Assembly: GCF_014197145.1 (NCBI RefSeq)
Contig: NZ_JACIEZ010000005.1
Span: forward strand, 1-64,000
Direction of reading: 5' to 3'
DNA from: Gellertiella hungarica
GTDB lineage: Bacteria; Pseudomonadota; Alphaproteobacteria; Rhizobiales; Rhizobiaceae
DNA length: 64,000 nt
Part shown: piece after piece, positions 7,646 through 18,353 of the stretch
How the letters are laid out: each line of letters opens with the position of its first letter
Numbering within the stretch: position 1 is the stretch's first letter
Made by a program: the position numbers and the translations under genes
The notes under the pieces: model-generated
Told to the model about the DNA's origin: nothing
The model's database searches: none
What the model saw: the letters and a program-made list of their open reading frames with translations, nothing else

Positions 7646-8181
7646 CAGCGCACCTGGTCGAGCAGGCGCTTGCATTCCAGCAGATCGTAAAGAGCTTCCT
7701 GCAGCAACGCACGGTCCTCCTTGTTCACGCTGCCCTTGCCGAGGGAAACTTCGGGCACATCGTCGTCACCACCGCCGAAATTGAAGAAGCGACGGGTGAT
7801 CGGCGCCTTCGCGCGACCGACGATCTGGTCTTCTTCGGGCACATGCACCTTCGGCTCGGCGGCGGGCTCCTCGCCTGCTGCGGCAAGGGCCTCCACGGTG
7901 GCGAGGTCGCCATTGGCAATCGCCGCCACGAACTTGTTGCCGTTGGTCTTGAGCAGCTTCTGCACGCCCTTGATCGTGTAGCCGTGATCGTAGAGCAGAT
8001 GACGGATACCCTTCAGAAGGTCGACGTCATCCGGGCGGTAATAGCGGCGTCCGCCGCCCCGCTTGAGCGGCTTGATCTGCGGAAAGCGCGTCTCCCAGAA
8101 ACGCAGCACGTGCTGCGGCAGGTCGAGATCGTCGGCCACCTCACTGATCGTACGAAAAGCATCCGGGCTCTTGTCCAACAT
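7645..8181 (-). CDS. MerR-family transcriptional regulator
   Basis: A 178-residue regulator starting at ATG 8181 with GGAGAGG just upstream. The N-terminal winged HTH reads [46 protein letters not shown], the standard MerR DNA-binding domain. The C-terminal part is low-complexity and acidic, followed by a helix ([19 protein letters not shown]), and lacks the metal-binding cysteines of MerR/CueR. Next to ihfA-fabH-plsX this gene is conserved in rhizobia. Its targets are not known to me. Confidence 0.88.
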   Translation of the reverse strand: MLDKSPDAFRTISEVADDLDLPQHVLRFWETRFPQIKPLKRGGGRRYYRPDDVDLLKGIRHLLYDHGYTIKGVQKLLKTNGNKFVAAIANGDLATVEALAAAGEEPAAEPKVHVPEEDQIVGRAKAPITRRFFNFGGGDDDVPEVSLGKGSVNKEDRALLQEALYDLLECKRLLDQVR

Positions 8182-8371
8182 CCTCTCCCTGGCAAGCGGT
8201 CGAAGAAAATCACCTGCACGTCGAATCGTCCTGATTTCAACGATTTGTGTCGGAAAATTCAAGCGCTATGCGATGCATGAACCGAAGCTTGTCCGGGAAA
8301 ACCCGGAAAGGCCCGGGCGGCCGGCGGGAAACGCCAGTCTTTTCAGTCCAGCACCATGCCGTGCGATGGTC

Positions 8372-8710
8372 TCAGCTGGCCGGGTTCTGCGGCTTCAGCT
8401 TCGCCTTGCGCTGTGCATGTGCCTTCAGGATCCGCTGCTTCAGCACGTTCGATGCCTTGAAGGTCATCACGCGGCGCGGGGAGATCGGCACTTCCTCCCC
8501 GGTTTTCGGGTTGCGGCCGATGCGCTCGTTCTTGTCGCGCACCTGGAAGGTTGCAAAGGAAGACAGCTTGACCGTTTCGCCACGCACGATGGCGGCGCAG
8601 ATTTCGTCGAGCACCGTCTCGACCAGCTCAGCCGATTCCGTCCGGGACAAACCGACCTTCCGGAACACGGATTCCGCAAGATCTGCCCGAGTTACTGTCT
8701 TTCCAGCCAT
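8372..8710 (-). CDS. ihfA: Integration host factor subunit alpha
   Basis: A 112-residue DNA-bending protein. It starts [25 protein letters not shown] and carries the family signature with [12 protein letters not shown], where the beta-arm proline intercalates into DNA, followed by RRVMTFKAS. It forms a heterodimer with IhfB to bend DNA in recombination and transcription. The start was set at ATG 8710 by homology. A Lys/Ala-rich tail extends the C-terminus slightly beyond the E. coli protein. It is downstream of fabH on the same strand. About 190 bases separate it from the MerR gene, and no gene is seen there. Confidence 0.95.
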   Translation of the reverse strand: MAGKTVTRADLAESVFRKVGLSRTESAELVETVLDEICAAIVRGETVKLSSFATFQVRDKNERIGRNPKTGEEVPISPRRVMTFKASNVLKQRILKAHAQRKAKLKPQNPAS

Positions 8711-8939
8711 GATTCCCCGCCCAGTTTCGTTCTTTTGATTGTGAAACCGGTGCAAAGATTATTGCCCTTGTCCGTCACGGTCAAGCGCCTGTTGGAAAAC
8801 ACTTAATGATCACGGCGGCTTATGCCGAAATGGCACGCTCGAGAGCTCCGCAACCTCCGGTCAGCATGGCGGAATGCCGCCACGCATTGCCCTGACCGTT
8901 GCGTGCCGCAACCGCGCCTCGCCGGTCTTGCTCGCTGCG

Positions 8940-9911
8940 TTACCAGCGCAGCAGCACGGCCCCCCAGGTGAAACCGCCGCCCATGGCCTCGAGCATGACC
9001 AGATCGCCCTTCTTGATGCGCCCGTCCGCGGCAGCGGTGGCAAGCGCCAGCGGAATGGATGCCGCCGAGGTGTTGCCGTGAAGATCGACTGTGACGACGA
9101 CCTTTTCCATCGGGATGCCGAGCTTCTTGGCAGAGCCTTCGATGATGCGACGGTTGGCCTGGTGCGGTACCAGCCAGTCCAGATCGTCTGCCGTGGTGCC
9201 GGTGGCTTCGAAGGCCGAGACGATCACGTCGGTGATCATGCCGACGGCATGCTTGAAGACCTCGCGTCCCTCCATGCGCAGATGTCCGACCGTGCCCGTC
9301 GTGGAGGGGCCGCCATCGACGTAAAGCTTTTCCTTGTGGGCCCCGTCGGAGCGCAGGCTCGCGGTGAGGATGCCCCGGTCGGCGCAGGTTCCCGGCTGCT
9401 CTGTGGCCTCGAGAACCACGGCGCCTGCCCCGTCACCGAAGAGCACGCAGGTCGTGCGATCGCTCCAGTCGAGGATGCGGGAGAAGGTCTCGGCACCGAT
9501 CACCAGGGCGCGCCGGACCATTCCGCCACGAATGTAGCCGTCGGCCGTCGCCATCGCAAAGACGAAGCCGGAGCAGACGGCCTGCACGTCGAAGGCGAAG
9601 CCGTGATGCATGCCGAGCCGGTTCTGGATGTTCACGGCCGTTGCGGGAAAGGTGTTGTCGGGGGTCGAGGTGGCGACGATGATGAGATCGATGTCGTCGG
9701 CCGTGAGGCCGGCATTCGCAAGGGCTGCCCGTGCCGCATCGGCACCGAGCGAGGCCGTCGTCTCGCCTTCACCCGCGATGTAGCGCTGACGGATGCCTGT
9801 CCGCTGGACGATCCATTCGTCCGACGTATCCACACGCTTCTCGAGGTCCTGATTGGTCACCACCTGCTTCGGCAAGGCCGTGCCGAAACCGCGTACTACT
9901 GCCCGGATCAT
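8940..9911 (-). CDS. fabH: 3-oxoacyl-ACP synthase III (FabH)
   Basis: A 323-residue thiolase-fold enzyme that starts type II fatty acid synthesis by condensing acetyl-CoA with malonyl-ACP. The catalytic triad is visible: Cys in AVCSGFVF, His in VPHQANRRI and Asn in HGNTSAAS. The start is at ATG 9911 ([15 protein letters not shown]). It lies 19 bases downstream of plsX, consistent with the conserved plsX-fabH operon that couples phospholipid and fatty acid initiation. Confidence 0.96.
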   Translation of the reverse strand: MIRAVVRGFGTALPKQVVTNQDLEKRVDTSDEWIVQRTGIRQRYIAGEGETTASLGADAARAALANAGLTADDIDLIIVATSTPDNTFPATAVNIQNRLGMHHGFAFDVQAVCSGFVFAMATADGYIRGGMVRRALVIGAETFSRILDWSDRTTCVLFGDGAGAVVLEATEQPGTCADRGILTASLRSDGAHKEKLYVDGGPSTTGTVGHLRMEGREVFKHAVGMITDVIVSAFEATGTTADDLDWLVPHQANRRIIEGSAKKLGIPMEKVVVTVDLHGNTSAASIPLALATAAADGRIKKGDLVMLEAMGGGFTWGAVLLRW

Positions 9912-9930
9912 TCCTGTCTGTCTCCGCCGC

Positions 9931-10977
9931 TCATGCAACGCCCTGGCCGGCGCGCGGCGGGTACTTGGCATGATAGATTTTCAAGTCGTTTTCGATCTTC
10001 TGGTTCAGGCCGTTGCGCACCATGTCGTAGCCGACATCGATGGCAGCCGCGAAGCCTTCCGCGTCGGTACCACCATGGCTCTTGATCACGACGCCATTAA
10101 GGCCGAGGAACACGCCGCCATTGACCTTGCGCGGGTCGAGCTTCTCGCGAAGCATGTCGAAGGCGCCCTTGGCGAGGATGTAGCCGAGACGCGAAAGCCA
10201 GGTGCGCGACATGGCCGCGCGCAGGTAGCTGGCGATCTGCCTTGCGGTCCCTTCGGCGGTTTTCAGCGCGATATTGCCGCTGTATCCTTCGGTGACGACA
10301 ACATCGACAGTGCCCTTGCCGAGGTCGTCGCCTTCGACGAACCCGGTGTAATCGAGCGTCTCGAGCTGGGCCTCGCGCAGCAGCCGGCCGGCCTCGCGCA
10401 CCTCTTCCTGTCCCTTCACCTCCTCGACGCCCACATTCAGCAGGCCCACCGTGGGGCGATTGACCTCGAAGAGCGCGCGCGCCATGGCGCTGCCCATGAT
10501 GGCGAAATCGATCAGCTGCTGGCTGTCAGCGCCGATCGAGGCGCCCACGTCGAGCACGACGCTCTCGCCCTTCGCCGTCGGCCAGATGGCGGCAATCGCC
10601 GGCCGTTCGATGTTGGCCATCGTCCGCAGGCAGAACTTCGCCATGGCCATCAGCGCGCCGGTATTGCCCGCCGAAACCGCGACATCCGCATCTGCAGTCT
10701 TCACGGCTTCGATCGCGCGCCACATGGAGGACACATAGCGTCCGCGACGCAGCGCCTGGCTGGGCTTTTCGTCCATGCCGATCGCCACTTCGCAATCGTG
10801 GACGGTGCTCTTCGCCTTCAGCTTGGGGAAGCGGTCGAGCAGAGGGTCGATCTGCGCCTTTGCGCCGTACAGGAGGAACTGCACGTCGGGGTGCCTGTCG
10901 AGTGCGATGGCTGCACCGGGAATGACGACATCAGGACCGAAATCCCCACCCATGACGTCTAGAGATATTCTGATCAC
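9931..10977 (-). CDS. plsX: Phosphate acyltransferase PlsX
   Basis: A 348-residue enzyme that makes acyl-phosphate from acyl-ACP for the PlsX/PlsY route of phospholipid synthesis. The N-terminal [19 protein letters not shown] is diagnostic, and later [17 protein letters not shown] is also typical. I chose the GTG at 10977, which gives the usual family N-terminus and has an AGGA site four bases upstream; an ATG at 11004 would add nine residues. It is co-transcribed with fabH and follows the DUF177 gene yceD after about 100 bases. Confidence 0.95.
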   Translation of the reverse strand: MIRISLDVMGGDFGPDVVIPGAAIALDRHPDVQFLLYGAKAQIDPLLDRFPKLKAKSTVHDCEVAIGMDEKPSQALRRGRYVSSMWRAIEAVKTADADVAVSAGNTGALMAMAKFCLRTMANIERPAIAAIWPTAKGESVVLDVGASIGADSQQLIDFAIMGSAMARALFEVNRPTVGLLNVGVEEVKGQEEVREAGRLLREAQLETLDYTGFVEGDDLGKGTVDVVVTEGYSGNIALKTAEGTARQIASYLRAAMSRTWLSRLGYILAKGAFDMLREKLDPRKVNGGVFLGLNGVVIKSHGGTDAEGFAAAIDVGYDMVRNGLNQKIENDLKIYHAKYPPRAGQGVA

Positions 10978-11077
10978 GCGTTCCTGATCCTTGTCTGCCG
11001 GCATTCCTGCGTCATTGGGCCAAAATAACCGTCTCAACCCTGCTTACAACAGAATTATGTCGGAACTCCAACCCGGT

Positions 11078-11641
11078 TCAGTCCTTTTTCCAGTCCTTTA
11101 AGGCGGCAAAGGGCGATGGCCGGCGGTCATTCGTGCCGTCGTCCTCGATGTGATCCCTGAAATCGATGCCCTCCTTGCGGGGATAGGGATCGATGGCGAG
11201 CGCAGCAAACTCCGCCACCACCTCGCCGGCATCAATGGAATCGCCGTGGAACAGTTCGGGCGCATCGGGTCCATCGGGATCGACCACCATTTCCCCCTGC
11301 CCGTCGAGGGTGATGCGCGCAAGCTTGGACCCTTCCGGAATGAAGATCTGGTCGATCGTTTCCTCTATATGGGCCGGAAGTGGATCGAGGGTCACGATGC
11401 AGTTCTGCACGATATCCGCGCGCACGGTGCCCCTGATGCGAATCCCGTCCTTCTTCCAGCGGGCGATCTGGAGTTCCGCCGAAAGCCCGTCCACCTTCTC
11501 GACCTGCCAGAGACGCGCCAGGCCCTCGCGTTCCTTCTCGTCCGCGGAGAGCGTGACCGTGACGGGATTGGCGGAGATGTGACCCACCTTCACCACGTAG
11601 GAGAAGGGCGTCTCGGCATTGGAAATCTTCGGTGTCTTCAT
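11078..11641 (-). CDS. DUF177 (YceD-like) protein
   Basis: A 187-residue protein of the DUF177 family, which in many bacteria sits beside rpmF or plsX and is linked to 23S rRNA accumulation. The conserved C-V-T-L-D-P-like core appears as IVQNCIVTLDPLPAHIEETI, followed by acidic PDGPDAPELFHGDSIDAGEVVAEFAALAIDPYPRK, the family C-terminal block. Start ATG 11641 begins three bases after the upstream chaperone gene, so the two are probably one transcript. rpmF is not present between it and plsX, unlike in gammaproteobacteria. Confidence 0.88.
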   Translation of the reverse strand: MKTPKISNAETPFSYVVKVGHISANPVTVTLSADEKEREGLARLWQVEKVDGLSAELQIARWKKDGIRIRGTVRADIVQNCIVTLDPLPAHIEETIDQIFIPEGSKLARITLDGQGEMVVDPDGPDAPELFHGDSIDAGEVVAEFAALAIDPYPRKEGIDFRDHIEDDGTNDRRPSPFAALKDWKKD

Positions 11642-11644
11642 GGT

Positions 11645-12190
11645 TCAGGCTCCCTTCTTGCCGGGGGCGGGAAACCGCATGGTTCCCGTGGCGAGGCTGT
11701 CTTCGGGCTCGGCGGCCAGAATTGCCTCTGCCTCTATCATGTAGTCGGCCAGTGCACGCATGTCGGGCGCATCGCTTTTGCCGGGATGGATGTTGCGGGC
11801 CAGCGCCGCGGCCAGCGCTGCCGCATCCCCTTCGTCCAGAGCCTTGGCGTAGGATTCAAGCCGCCCGTAAAACATGCCGGCAAACTTCTTCATGCGCTTC
11901 GGCACGGCCGGATCGCCGATCCCGAGCTCGCGAATCGCGTGGTCGAGATCCTGGAAGAAGGCGTCGACGATCTCCTGGGCGAGTTCCTGCCCGGAGGTAT
12001 CGGACTTCCGCGTGCGCCGGAAGAACAGGATCATGACGATGGAAACCATCTCGAAACGGCCCATGACCGTGTCCGGAACATCGTAATCGAGGAAGAACAC
12101 CGGATCGCGCGACACCGTCGTCAGCGCGTCGTACTGGCGCTTCATGATCGCCTGATTGTGTTTCCTGTTGCGGAACAGTCCGAAAATCAT
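11645..12190 (-). CDS. Ubiquinol-cytochrome c chaperone family protein
   Basis: A 181-residue protein with the CBP3-like ubiquinol-cytochrome c chaperone domain (PF03981), seen in MGRFEMVSIVMILFFRR, AQEIVDAFFQDLDHAIRELGIGD and KRMKKFAGMFYGRLESY. Homologues assist assembly of cytochrome b or the bc1 complex; the exact bacterial role is inferred from the family. It is divergent from bamE across a 280-base interval (12191-12470) with no gene, which probably holds both promoters, and is directly followed by the DUF177 gene. Confidence 0.85.
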   Translation of the reverse strand: MIFGLFRNRKHNQAIMKRQYDALTTVSRDPVFFLDYDVPDTVMGRFEMVSIVMILFFRRTRKSDTSGQELAQEIVDAFFQDLDHAIRELGIGDPAVPKRMKKFAGMFYGRLESYAKALDEGDAAALAAALARNIHPGKSDAPDMRALADYMIEAEAILAAEPEDSLATGTMRFPAPGKKGA

Positions 12191-12470
12191 GGAATTTCCC
12201 GAGATTTACAGCATCAATTCTCAGTGCAGCGCGGAGGCCGTGTTGCATGAACCGAAAAGCTGGTTTACCGAAGCAGGCATGAATTGCAATGCGCTTTCTG
12301 GCCGCCCCGGCGGTCGATGGCAGGTTGCAGGCGGACTTGAGGCGAAAGACGGGAAGAAATCCCCGAAACGCCACAATGCTGTGTTGTGGGTTCCGGAAAG
12401 CCGACAGGCAAACCGGCGGTTGGGATATTCAAGGGAGATGTCGTTCGTGCAGCGGTATTTCAGGACTGAC

Positions 12471-12944
12471 ATGAAATGGATCGGCACAGTGGCGCTCGCG
12501 GCGGTCATCGCAGCGACCGGCCTGCAGGGCTGCTCCTCGGTCGGCGAAGTCATGAACAATGGCTACGTCGTGGACGAACAGTCCCTGGCGCTGGTGCCCG
12601 AAGGCTCGAGCCGCAAGCAGGTCCTGCTGTCGCTCGGCACGCCCTCGACCACCGCGACCTTCGACAACGAGGTGTTCTACTACATCTCCCAGAAGCGCAA
12701 GCGCGCGGCCGCCTTCATGAAGCCGGCCCTCGTGGACCAGAGTGTCCTGGCGATCTATTTCGACAAGGATGGCGTGGTGAAGCAGCGCTCCAACTACACG
12801 CTCAAGGACGGCAAGGTGTTCGACATGATCAGCCGCACCACGCCGACCGGCGGCAAGGATCTGACCTTCCTCGCCCAGCTTCTGTCGGGCGGCGCCGGTG
12901 CAGCGGCTGCGCGCAACGCCATCAGCGGCCTTCAGACCCAGTAA
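12471..12944 (+). CDS. bamE: Outer membrane assembly lipoprotein BamE
   Basis: A 157-residue lipoprotein of the SmpA/OmlA (BamE) family, a subunit of the BAM complex that inserts beta-barrel proteins. A lipoprotein signal with lipobox LQGC gives the acylated Cys near residue 21. The BamE fold is recognised by ALVPEGSSRKQVLLSLGTPSTT and the following NEVFYYIS strand. ATG 12471 has an AGGA site five bases upstream; an in-frame ATG at 12438 has its purine-rich site only one base away and is less likely. It ends at a strong terminator. Confidence 0.88.
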   Translation: MKWIGTVALAAVIAATGLQGCSSVGEVMNNGYVVDEQSLALVPEGSSRKQVLLSLGTPSTTATFDNEVFYYISQKRKRAAAFMKPALVDQSVLAIYFDKDGVVKQRSNYTLKDGKVFDMISRTTPTGGKDLTFLAQLLSGGAGAAAARNAISGLQTQ

Positions 12945-12970
12945 GACTGCGGCCTGAACCTGAAATCCGC

Positions 12971-12996
12971 AAAGGGGAGCTTCGGCTCCCCTTTTT
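12971..12996 (+). terminator. Rho-independent terminator after bamE
   Basis: A ten-base-pair stem (AAAGGGGAGC / GCTCCCCTTT) closed by a TTCG tetraloop is followed by a run of T, 27 bases after the bamE stop. Confidence 0.9.
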
Positions 12997-13015
12997 CATG
13001 GCCCGTTATCCAACG

Positions 13016-13042
13016 AAAAACGCGCCGGGAAAGCCCGGCGCG
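13016..13042 (-). terminator. Rho-independent terminator after hppA
   Basis: A nine-base-pair stem (CGCGCCGGG / CCCGGCGCG) with a four-base loop is followed on the minus strand by five T residues, 30 bases after the hppA stop. It may also work weakly on the plus strand. Confidence 0.85.
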
Positions 13043-13071
13043 TTTCTTGGGTTCGGTGCGGCGACCGTGCC

Positions 13072-15210
13072 TCAGGCGAGGATCGCCAGGAGCAGCAGGG
13101 CCACGATGTTGGTGATCTTGATCGCCGGATTGACTGCGGGACCCGCGGTATCCTTGTAGGGATCGCCGACGGTATCGCCGGTGACGGACGCCTTGTGAGC
13201 CTCCGATCCCTTCAGGTGGCGAACGCCGTCCTTGTCGACGAAGCCGTCCTCGAAGCTCTTCTTCGCATTGTCCCAGGCACCGCCGCCCGAGGTCATGGAG
13301 ATCGCGACGAAAAGGCCGTTGACGATCACGCCCAGCAGCGAGGCGCCCAGTGCGGCGAAGGCCGAGGCCTTGGAGCCCGAAATGATCAGGACACCGAAAT
13401 AGACCACGATCGGTGCAAGCACCGGCAGCAGCGAGGGAATGATCATTTCGCGGATCGCGGCCTTGGTCAGCATGTCGACCGCGCGTCCATAATCCGGACG
13501 GTCCTTGCCTTCCATGATGCCCGGCTTCTCGCGGAACTGGCGACGCACTTCCTCGACCACGGCACCGCCCGCACGGCCGACGGCGGTCATGGCAATGCCG
13601 CCGAAGAGATAGGGGATGAGGCCGCCGAAGATGAGACCCGCAACCACATAGGGATTGGAGAGGTCGAAGGAGACTTCCTTCACGTCGGCGAAGTAGGGGA
13701 ACTGCGCCGCGTTCGAGACATAATATTTCAGGTCGTAGGAATAGGCCGCAAACAGCACGAGGGCGCCGAGACCGGCGGAGCCTATGGCGTAACCCTTGGT
13801 CACCGCCTTGGTGGTGTTGCCGACCGCATCGAGCGCGTCGGTGACCTTGCGGACTTCCGGCGGCAGATGGGACATTTCGGCAATGCCGCCGGCATTGTCG
13901 GTGACCGGGCCGAAGGCGTCCAGCGCGACGATCATGCCGGCAAGGCCGAGCATGGCGGTGACCGCGATGCCGGTGCCGAAGAGGCCGCCGAGCTGGAAGG
14001 TCGCGATGATGCCGGCCACGATGACGATGGCAGGCAGCGCAGTCGATTCCAGCGAGACCGCGAGGCCCTGGATGACGTTGGTCCCATGGCCGGTGACCGA
14101 AGCCTGGGCGATCGAGTTCACCGGGCGCTTGTTGGTGCCTGTGTAATACTCGGTGATCACCACGATCAGCGCCGTGACGACCAGGCCGATGAGGCCGCAG
14201 ATGAAGAGCGAGGTGCCGTTGACGGCCTCGCCTGCCGTTGCCGTCTGGATGTCGCCCCAGCCGATGGTCATGGAGGTGGCTCCGCCGAGGCCGATGACCG
14301 AAAGTGCGCCGGTCACGATCAGGCCGCGATAGAGTGCGCCCATGATCGAGCCGTTCGAGCCCAGCTTGACGAAGAAGGTGCCGACGATGGACGTCAGGAT
14401 CGAGAAGCCGCAGATCAGCAGCGGATAGAGCATCACGCTGTCGATGACCGGCGTACCGGCAAAGAAGATCGAGGCCAGCACCATGGTCGCGACCACGGAT
14501 ACGGCGTAGGTCTCGAACAGGTCGGCCGCCATGCCCGCGCAGTCGCCGACATTGTCCCCCACGTTGTCGGCAATGGTTGCGGGGTTGCGCGGATCGTCCT
14601 CCGGAATGCCGGCTTCGACCTTGCCCACCAGGTCGCCGCCGACATCCGCACCCTTGGTGAAGATGCCGCCGCCGAGACGGGCGAAGATGGAGATGAGCGA
14701 AGCGCCGAAGCCGAGCGCCACAAGCGCGTCGGTCACCTCGCGGGAGCCGCCGGCATGGCCGAGGATGGCCGTGAGGATGTAGTAATAGATGGAGACGCCC
14801 AGGAGGGCGAGACCGGCAACGAGAAGGCCGGTGATCGCCCCGGACTTGAAGGCGATGTCGAGACCTGCGGCCAGGCTGCTCGCGGCGGCCTGGGCGGTGC
14901 GGACGTTGGCGCGGACCGAGACATGCATGCCGATGAAGCCGGCAGCGCCGGACAGCACGGCGCCGATCAGGAAGCCGAATGCCGCTTCAGCGGAAAGCAG
15001 CAGCCAGGCGGCGATGAAGACGAGAATGCCGACGACGGCAATGGTTTTGTACTGGCGCGTGAGATAAGCCTGCGCCCCCTCCCGGATATAGCCTGCGATC
15101 TCCTGCATGCGGGCATTGCCCTGATCGGCGGCAAGCACCGACCTGGTTGCCCAGATGGCATAGACCACCGAAAGCAACCCGCATGCGATAACGCCAAATA
15201 GAATGGTCAT
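13072..15210 (-). CDS. hppA: K+-insensitive H+-translocating pyrophosphatase
   Basis: A 712-residue integral membrane pyrophosphatase that pumps protons using PPi. The substrate loop is visible in [40 protein letters not shown] and the C-terminal [17 protein letters not shown]. The GNTTKA motif carries Lys where the K+-dependent type has Ala, so this is the K+-independent class. About sixteen membrane helices are expected from the hydrophobic segments. The start was set at ATG 15210 ([11 protein letters not shown]). It is monocistronic and ends in its own terminator. The 200 bases upstream (15211-15411) hold no gene. Confidence 0.96.
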   Translation of the reverse strand: MTILFGVIACGLLSVVYAIWATRSVLAADQGNARMQEIAGYIREGAQAYLTRQYKTIAVVGILVFIAAWLLLSAEAAFGFLIGAVLSGAAGFIGMHVSVRANVRTAQAAASSLAAGLDIAFKSGAITGLLVAGLALLGVSIYYYILTAILGHAGGSREVTDALVALGFGASLISIFARLGGGIFTKGADVGGDLVGKVEAGIPEDDPRNPATIADNVGDNVGDCAGMAADLFETYAVSVVATMVLASIFFAGTPVIDSVMLYPLLICGFSILTSIVGTFFVKLGSNGSIMGALYRGLIVTGALSVIGLGGATSMTIGWGDIQTATAGEAVNGTSLFICGLIGLVVTALIVVITEYYTGTNKRPVNSIAQASVTGHGTNVIQGLAVSLESTALPAIVIVAGIIATFQLGGLFGTGIAVTAMLGLAGMIVALDAFGPVTDNAGGIAEMSHLPPEVRKVTDALDAVGNTTKAVTKGYAIGSAGLGALVLFAAYSYDLKYYVSNAAQFPYFADVKEVSFDLSNPYVVAGLIFGGLIPYLFGGIAMTAVGRAGGAVVEEVRRQFREKPGIMEGKDRPDYGRAVDMLTKAAIREMIIPSLLPVLAPIVVYFGVLIISGSKASAFAALGASLLGVIVNGLFVAISMTSGGGAWDNAKKSFEDGFVDKDGVRHLKGSEAHKASVTGDTVGDPYKDTAGPAVNPAIKITNIVALLLLAILA

Positions 15211-15411
15211 TTCGCAATTTCCTCCCATAGCGCCGGCGCTTGCAGCCCGGCTGTGATTAGCACCGGGCGCCGCTTGCCTCCTCATGCCGCGGGCCCACGC
15301 CGATCCGGAGATTGCGTGCTGGTTAACGCGGCGTCAAGCCCCGTTAACAGTATGGAAATGAGGGACTTGCCGATCCGCAAGCCAGGCACAAGGAAGGTTT
15401 CGAAAGCGCCC

Positions 15412-16641
15412 TCAGGCGCGACCGCGGGCCCGGTCGCGCCACACGAGAAGGCCAAGCAGCGCCAGGCATGTGAGCGAGATCGGCCAGATGACCAGGTTCA
15501 TGACGGCCCAGCCATAGGCGGCGAAGATCTTGCCCGAGGCGAAGGACGAGAGCGCCACCGTGCCGAACAGGATGATGTCGTGGAACCCCTGCACCTTGTC
15601 GGCCTCTTCCGGGCGGTAGCTGGAGGCGACGATCGCCGTGGAGCCGATGAAGCCGAAGTTCCAGCCGAGACCGAGCAGGATGAGCGCGCCCCAGAAGTTC
15701 CAGAGTTCGATGCCCATGTGGGCGACGACGGCGCAGGCAAGCAGGATCACCAGCCCCGCAGCCACGATGGTTTCCGTGCCGAAGCGGGAGATCAGCATGC
15801 CGGTAAAGAAGCTGGGCGCAAACATGGCCAGCACGTGCCACTGGATGCCGAGCGTCGCGAGATCGGGCGAGAAGCCGCAGCCGATCACCATGGCAAGCGG
15901 CGCGCCGGTCATCATGAAGGTCATCAGCGCGTAAGTGGAAATTCCGCAGATCATGCCGGTGATGAAGCGCTGCGTGAGGATGATCTCCTTCAGCGGACGC
16001 CCGGTTGCGGCACCCTCGCCCGTCCCCGACGTCAGCGGCGGCAGCCTCAGGAAGGACAGAATGCCGACGGCAAGAAGACCGAGCGGGATGAGCGCCACGA
16101 AGGAGCCGGCGAAGAGAACAGGCTGAAGCAGGTCCTTCGCGAGAATCGCCAGCTGGGATCCGACGATGGCGGATATGATGCCGCCCGCCAGGATCCAGGA
16201 AATGGCCCGGGCCTTGTAGAAGGAGGGCGATGCATCGGCCGCCGCGAAGCGGATCTTCTGGGTGAAGCCGGAGGAAAGGCCGACGATCAGCAGCGAAACC
16301 GCAAACATCCAGAAGTCGGAACGGTAAAGCGCCAGAGCGGCGAGCGCGCCGCCGCTGGCCAGCGCAAGCCCGCCGAGCATGAAGCTTGCCTGCCGGCCGA
16401 ACCGGCGGCTGATCGCCGCAATGGCCACGGCGCCGAGCGCGACGCCGATGTTGAAGCCCGTCAGCGGCGCCGTCGCCAGCGACTTGTCGAGCCCGAGCAG
16501 CTGGTGGCCCGCCAGGCTGCCGACCGCGAAGCTGATCGGCCCTGCCGCACCGAGGACGGCCTGGGCGGCAGTGAGCACATAGACGTTGAACCGGGCGCTC
16601 CGAAGCTGTTCGTCAAGGCCGTTCGCGCTTCGGGCATCCAT
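15412..16641 (-). CDS. MFS transporter
   Basis: A 409-residue major facilitator with about twelve hydrophobic segments. The loop 2-3 signature is represented by AAISRRFGRQASFMLGG, and a short charged cytoplasmic loop in the middle (PPLTSGTGEGAATGRPLKE) separates the two six-helix halves. The substrate cannot be inferred; rhizobial relatives are annotated only as MFS permeases. It starts 22 bases downstream of the nusB stop on the same strand, so it may be read from the ribH-nusB promoter. Confidence 0.85.
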   Translation of the reverse strand: MDARSANGLDEQLRSARFNVYVLTAAQAVLGAAGPISFAVGSLAGHQLLGLDKSLATAPLTGFNIGVALGAVAIAAISRRFGRQASFMLGGLALASGGALAALALYRSDFWMFAVSLLIVGLSSGFTQKIRFAAADASPSFYKARAISWILAGGIISAIVGSQLAILAKDLLQPVLFAGSFVALIPLGLLAVGILSFLRLPPLTSGTGEGAATGRPLKEIILTQRFITGMICGISTYALMTFMMTGAPLAMVIGCGFSPDLATLGIQWHVLAMFAPSFFTGMLISRFGTETIVAAGLVILLACAVVAHMGIELWNFWGALILLGLGWNFGFIGSTAIVASSYRPEEADKVQGFHDIILFGTVALSSFASGKIFAAYGWAVMNLVIWPISLTCLALLGLLVWRDRARGRA

Positions 16642-16662
16642 GATCGTCTTCCTGTCTGTCGA

Positions 16663-17163
16663 TTATTTCTTGGCGGGACCGCGGATCTGCTTGGCTATAC
16701 GATCCAGCACGGCGTTGACGAGCTTGGGCTCTTCGTCCTCGAAGAAGGCCTTTGCGATCTCCACATATTCCGAGACGATGACCGGAACGGGCACGTCCTT
16801 GCGCTCCAGCAGTTCGAAGACGCCCGCGCGCAGGATGGCGCGAACGGTGCTGTCGAGGCGGGAAAGCGCCCAGTCATCCTGCAACGCGCCCTTGATCATC
16901 GGGTCGAGCTTCAGCTGGTCGCGCACGACGCCCGACACGATGGACCGGAACCACGACGGGTCGGCCTTTAGATAGGTTTCGCCATCGATCTCCTGGCCCA
17001 GCCGATGCTCCTCGTACTCGGCAACGACCTCCAGGATGCCGGCGCCGCCGATGTCCATCTGGTAGAGCGCCTGAACCGCGGCCAGACGGGCAGCGCCCCG
17101 CTGGTTTGCAGGCTTCACGGCCGGCGTTTCGGAGGAAGGCGTGTGTTCGTCGCGGTCGGTCAT
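16663..17163 (-). CDS. nusB: Transcription antitermination factor NusB
   Basis: A 166-residue all-helical RNA-binding protein. [18 protein letters not shown] near the N-terminus and [17 protein letters not shown] with [31 protein letters not shown] toward the C-terminus are diagnostic. With NusE (S10) it binds boxA and supports rRNA antitermination. It begins three bases after the ribH stop, the conserved ribH-nusB pair of alphaproteobacteria. Confidence 0.96.
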   Translation of the reverse strand: MTDRDEHTPSSETPAVKPANQRGAARLAAVQALYQMDIGGAGILEVVAEYEEHRLGQEIDGETYLKADPSWFRSIVSGVVRDQLKLDPMIKGALQDDWALSRLDSTVRAILRAGVFELLERKDVPVPVIVSEYVEIAKAFFEDEEPKLVNAVLDRIAKQIRGPAKK

Positions 17164-17166
17164 CGC

Positions 17167-17622
17167 TCAGCCACCCAGCTTCTTCTTGAGAGCGATCATG
17201 GTGAGCGCTGCACGGGCAGCAAAACCGCCCTTGTCCTTTTCTGAACGCTTCACGCGCGCCCAGGCCTGCTCCTCGTTCTCGACGGTCATGATGCCGTTGC
17301 CGAGCGCGAGGCTCTCGCTGACGGCGAGATCCATCAGCGCGCGGGAGGATTCGTTGGACACGATATCGAAGTGGTAGGTTTCGCCACGGATCACCATGCC
17401 GAGTGCGACAAAACCGTCATAACGGGTACCGCCGTTCTCCTGGCCGTCGAGCGCCATGGAAATGGCCGGCGGGATTTCGAGCGCACCGGGAACCGTCACG
17501 ATGTCGTAGGTGGCACCGGCTTCGTCCAGCGCCGCCTTTGCGCCGTCCAGCAGCGCGTCGGCCATGTCGTCGTAGAAACGGGCCTCGACAATGAGGATAT
17601 GCGGACGGGACGGATCGGACAT
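17167..17622 (-). CDS. ribH: 6,7-dimethyl-8-ribityllumazine synthase
   Basis: A 151-residue lumazine synthase that condenses the pyrimidinedione with 3,4-dihydroxy-2-butanone 4-phosphate, the penultimate riboflavin step. The substrate-binding [23 protein letters not shown] with the catalytic His, and [16 protein letters not shown] are all present. It is followed at once by nusB. ribE and ribD are nearby at 18853-20552 but separated by two plus-strand genes. I see no conserved FMN riboswitch in the 200 bases upstream. Confidence 0.96.
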   Translation of the reverse strand: MSDPSRPHILIVEARFYDDMADALLDGAKAALDEAGATYDIVTVPGALEIPPAISMALDGQENGGTRYDGFVALGMVIRGETYHFDIVSNESSRALMDLAVSESLALGNGIMTVENEEQAWARVKRSEKDKGGFAARAALTMIALKKKLGG

Positions 17623-17820
17623 GGTGCACCTGACTTTTAGGAGATTTGCGCGGCGAAGCGACAGGCGGCGGTCAAACCATGCCGGACCGCGAATGGCAAG
17701 TGTTTTTCAAGGATGGCAGGTTTTTCCGGGCCGCATGAGGCCCTCGCCTGCCCCAAAATCTTACCTATCGACACGCGACGTGGCAAACTGCATCAGTTTC
17801 ACCCTGAATGGGAGTATCTC

Positions 17821-18318
17821 ATGGACCGCACCCGCGTCATCGACCCGCGCGACCTCGAGCTGGAGGAATGGAGCCAGGGAAGCCTTTACGGCGGCCTCGA
17901 CGTCCGGCTGGGCGCACTCCTGGGGCTCAGGAACCTCGGGATCGCCTATAGCGAGGTGGCGCCCGGAAAGAGCGGCTGTCCCTTCCACAACCACCATGTC
18001 GAAGACGAGCTCTTCGTCATCCTCGAGGGGGAAGGCACCTATCGCATCGGGCACGAGCGCATTCCCGTCAGGGCGGGTCATGTCCTCGGCGCACCGGCCG
18101 GCGGACCGGACACGGCGCACCAGCTGATCAATACCGGTTCCGTCCCGCTGCGCTACCTCTCCATCTCCACCAAGGCGGCGACGGAGATCTGCGAATACCC
18201 CGACAGCGGCAAGTTTCTCGCCAAGACCATCGATCCGGAGACCGGCAAGTACCGCTTCAACCAGATGGTCAGCGAAGGCGACAGCATCGATTACTGGCAT
18301 GGGGAGCCGGGCGCCTGA
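17821..18318 (+). CDS. Cupin-domain protein
   Basis: A 165-residue single-domain cupin. The metal-binding motif 1 reads CPFHNHHVEDELFVILEGEGTYRIG (His-x-His and Glu ligands) and motif 2 reads GGPDTAHQLINTGSVPLRYL with its His. Such proteins range from dioxygenases to sugar-binding sensors; no substrate can be assigned. ATG 17821 has GGGAG seven bases upstream; an upstream in-frame start at 17713 would add 36 residues with no clear ribosome binding site. A GNAT gene follows after 35 bases on the same strand. Confidence 0.8.
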   Translation: MDRTRVIDPRDLELEEWSQGSLYGGLDVRLGALLGLRNLGIAYSEVAPGKSGCPFHNHHVEDELFVILEGEGTYRIGHERIPVRAGHVLGAPAGGPDTAHQLINTGSVPLRYLSISTKAATEICEYPDSGKFLAKTIDPETGKYRFNQMVSEGDSIDYWHGEPGA

Positions 18319-18353
18319 ATGCCAGCCTCCGCCACCACAGCAAGGAGAGCCCA

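Noticed and set aside
13195-15201. 668-codon plus-strand frame across hppA
   Set aside because: Composition is low-complexity Asp/Gly/His/Arg as expected for the antisense of a membrane protein; hppA is certain.
17623-17820. FMN riboswitch upstream of ribH
   Set aside because: No conserved RFN blocks were recognised in the available 200 bases.
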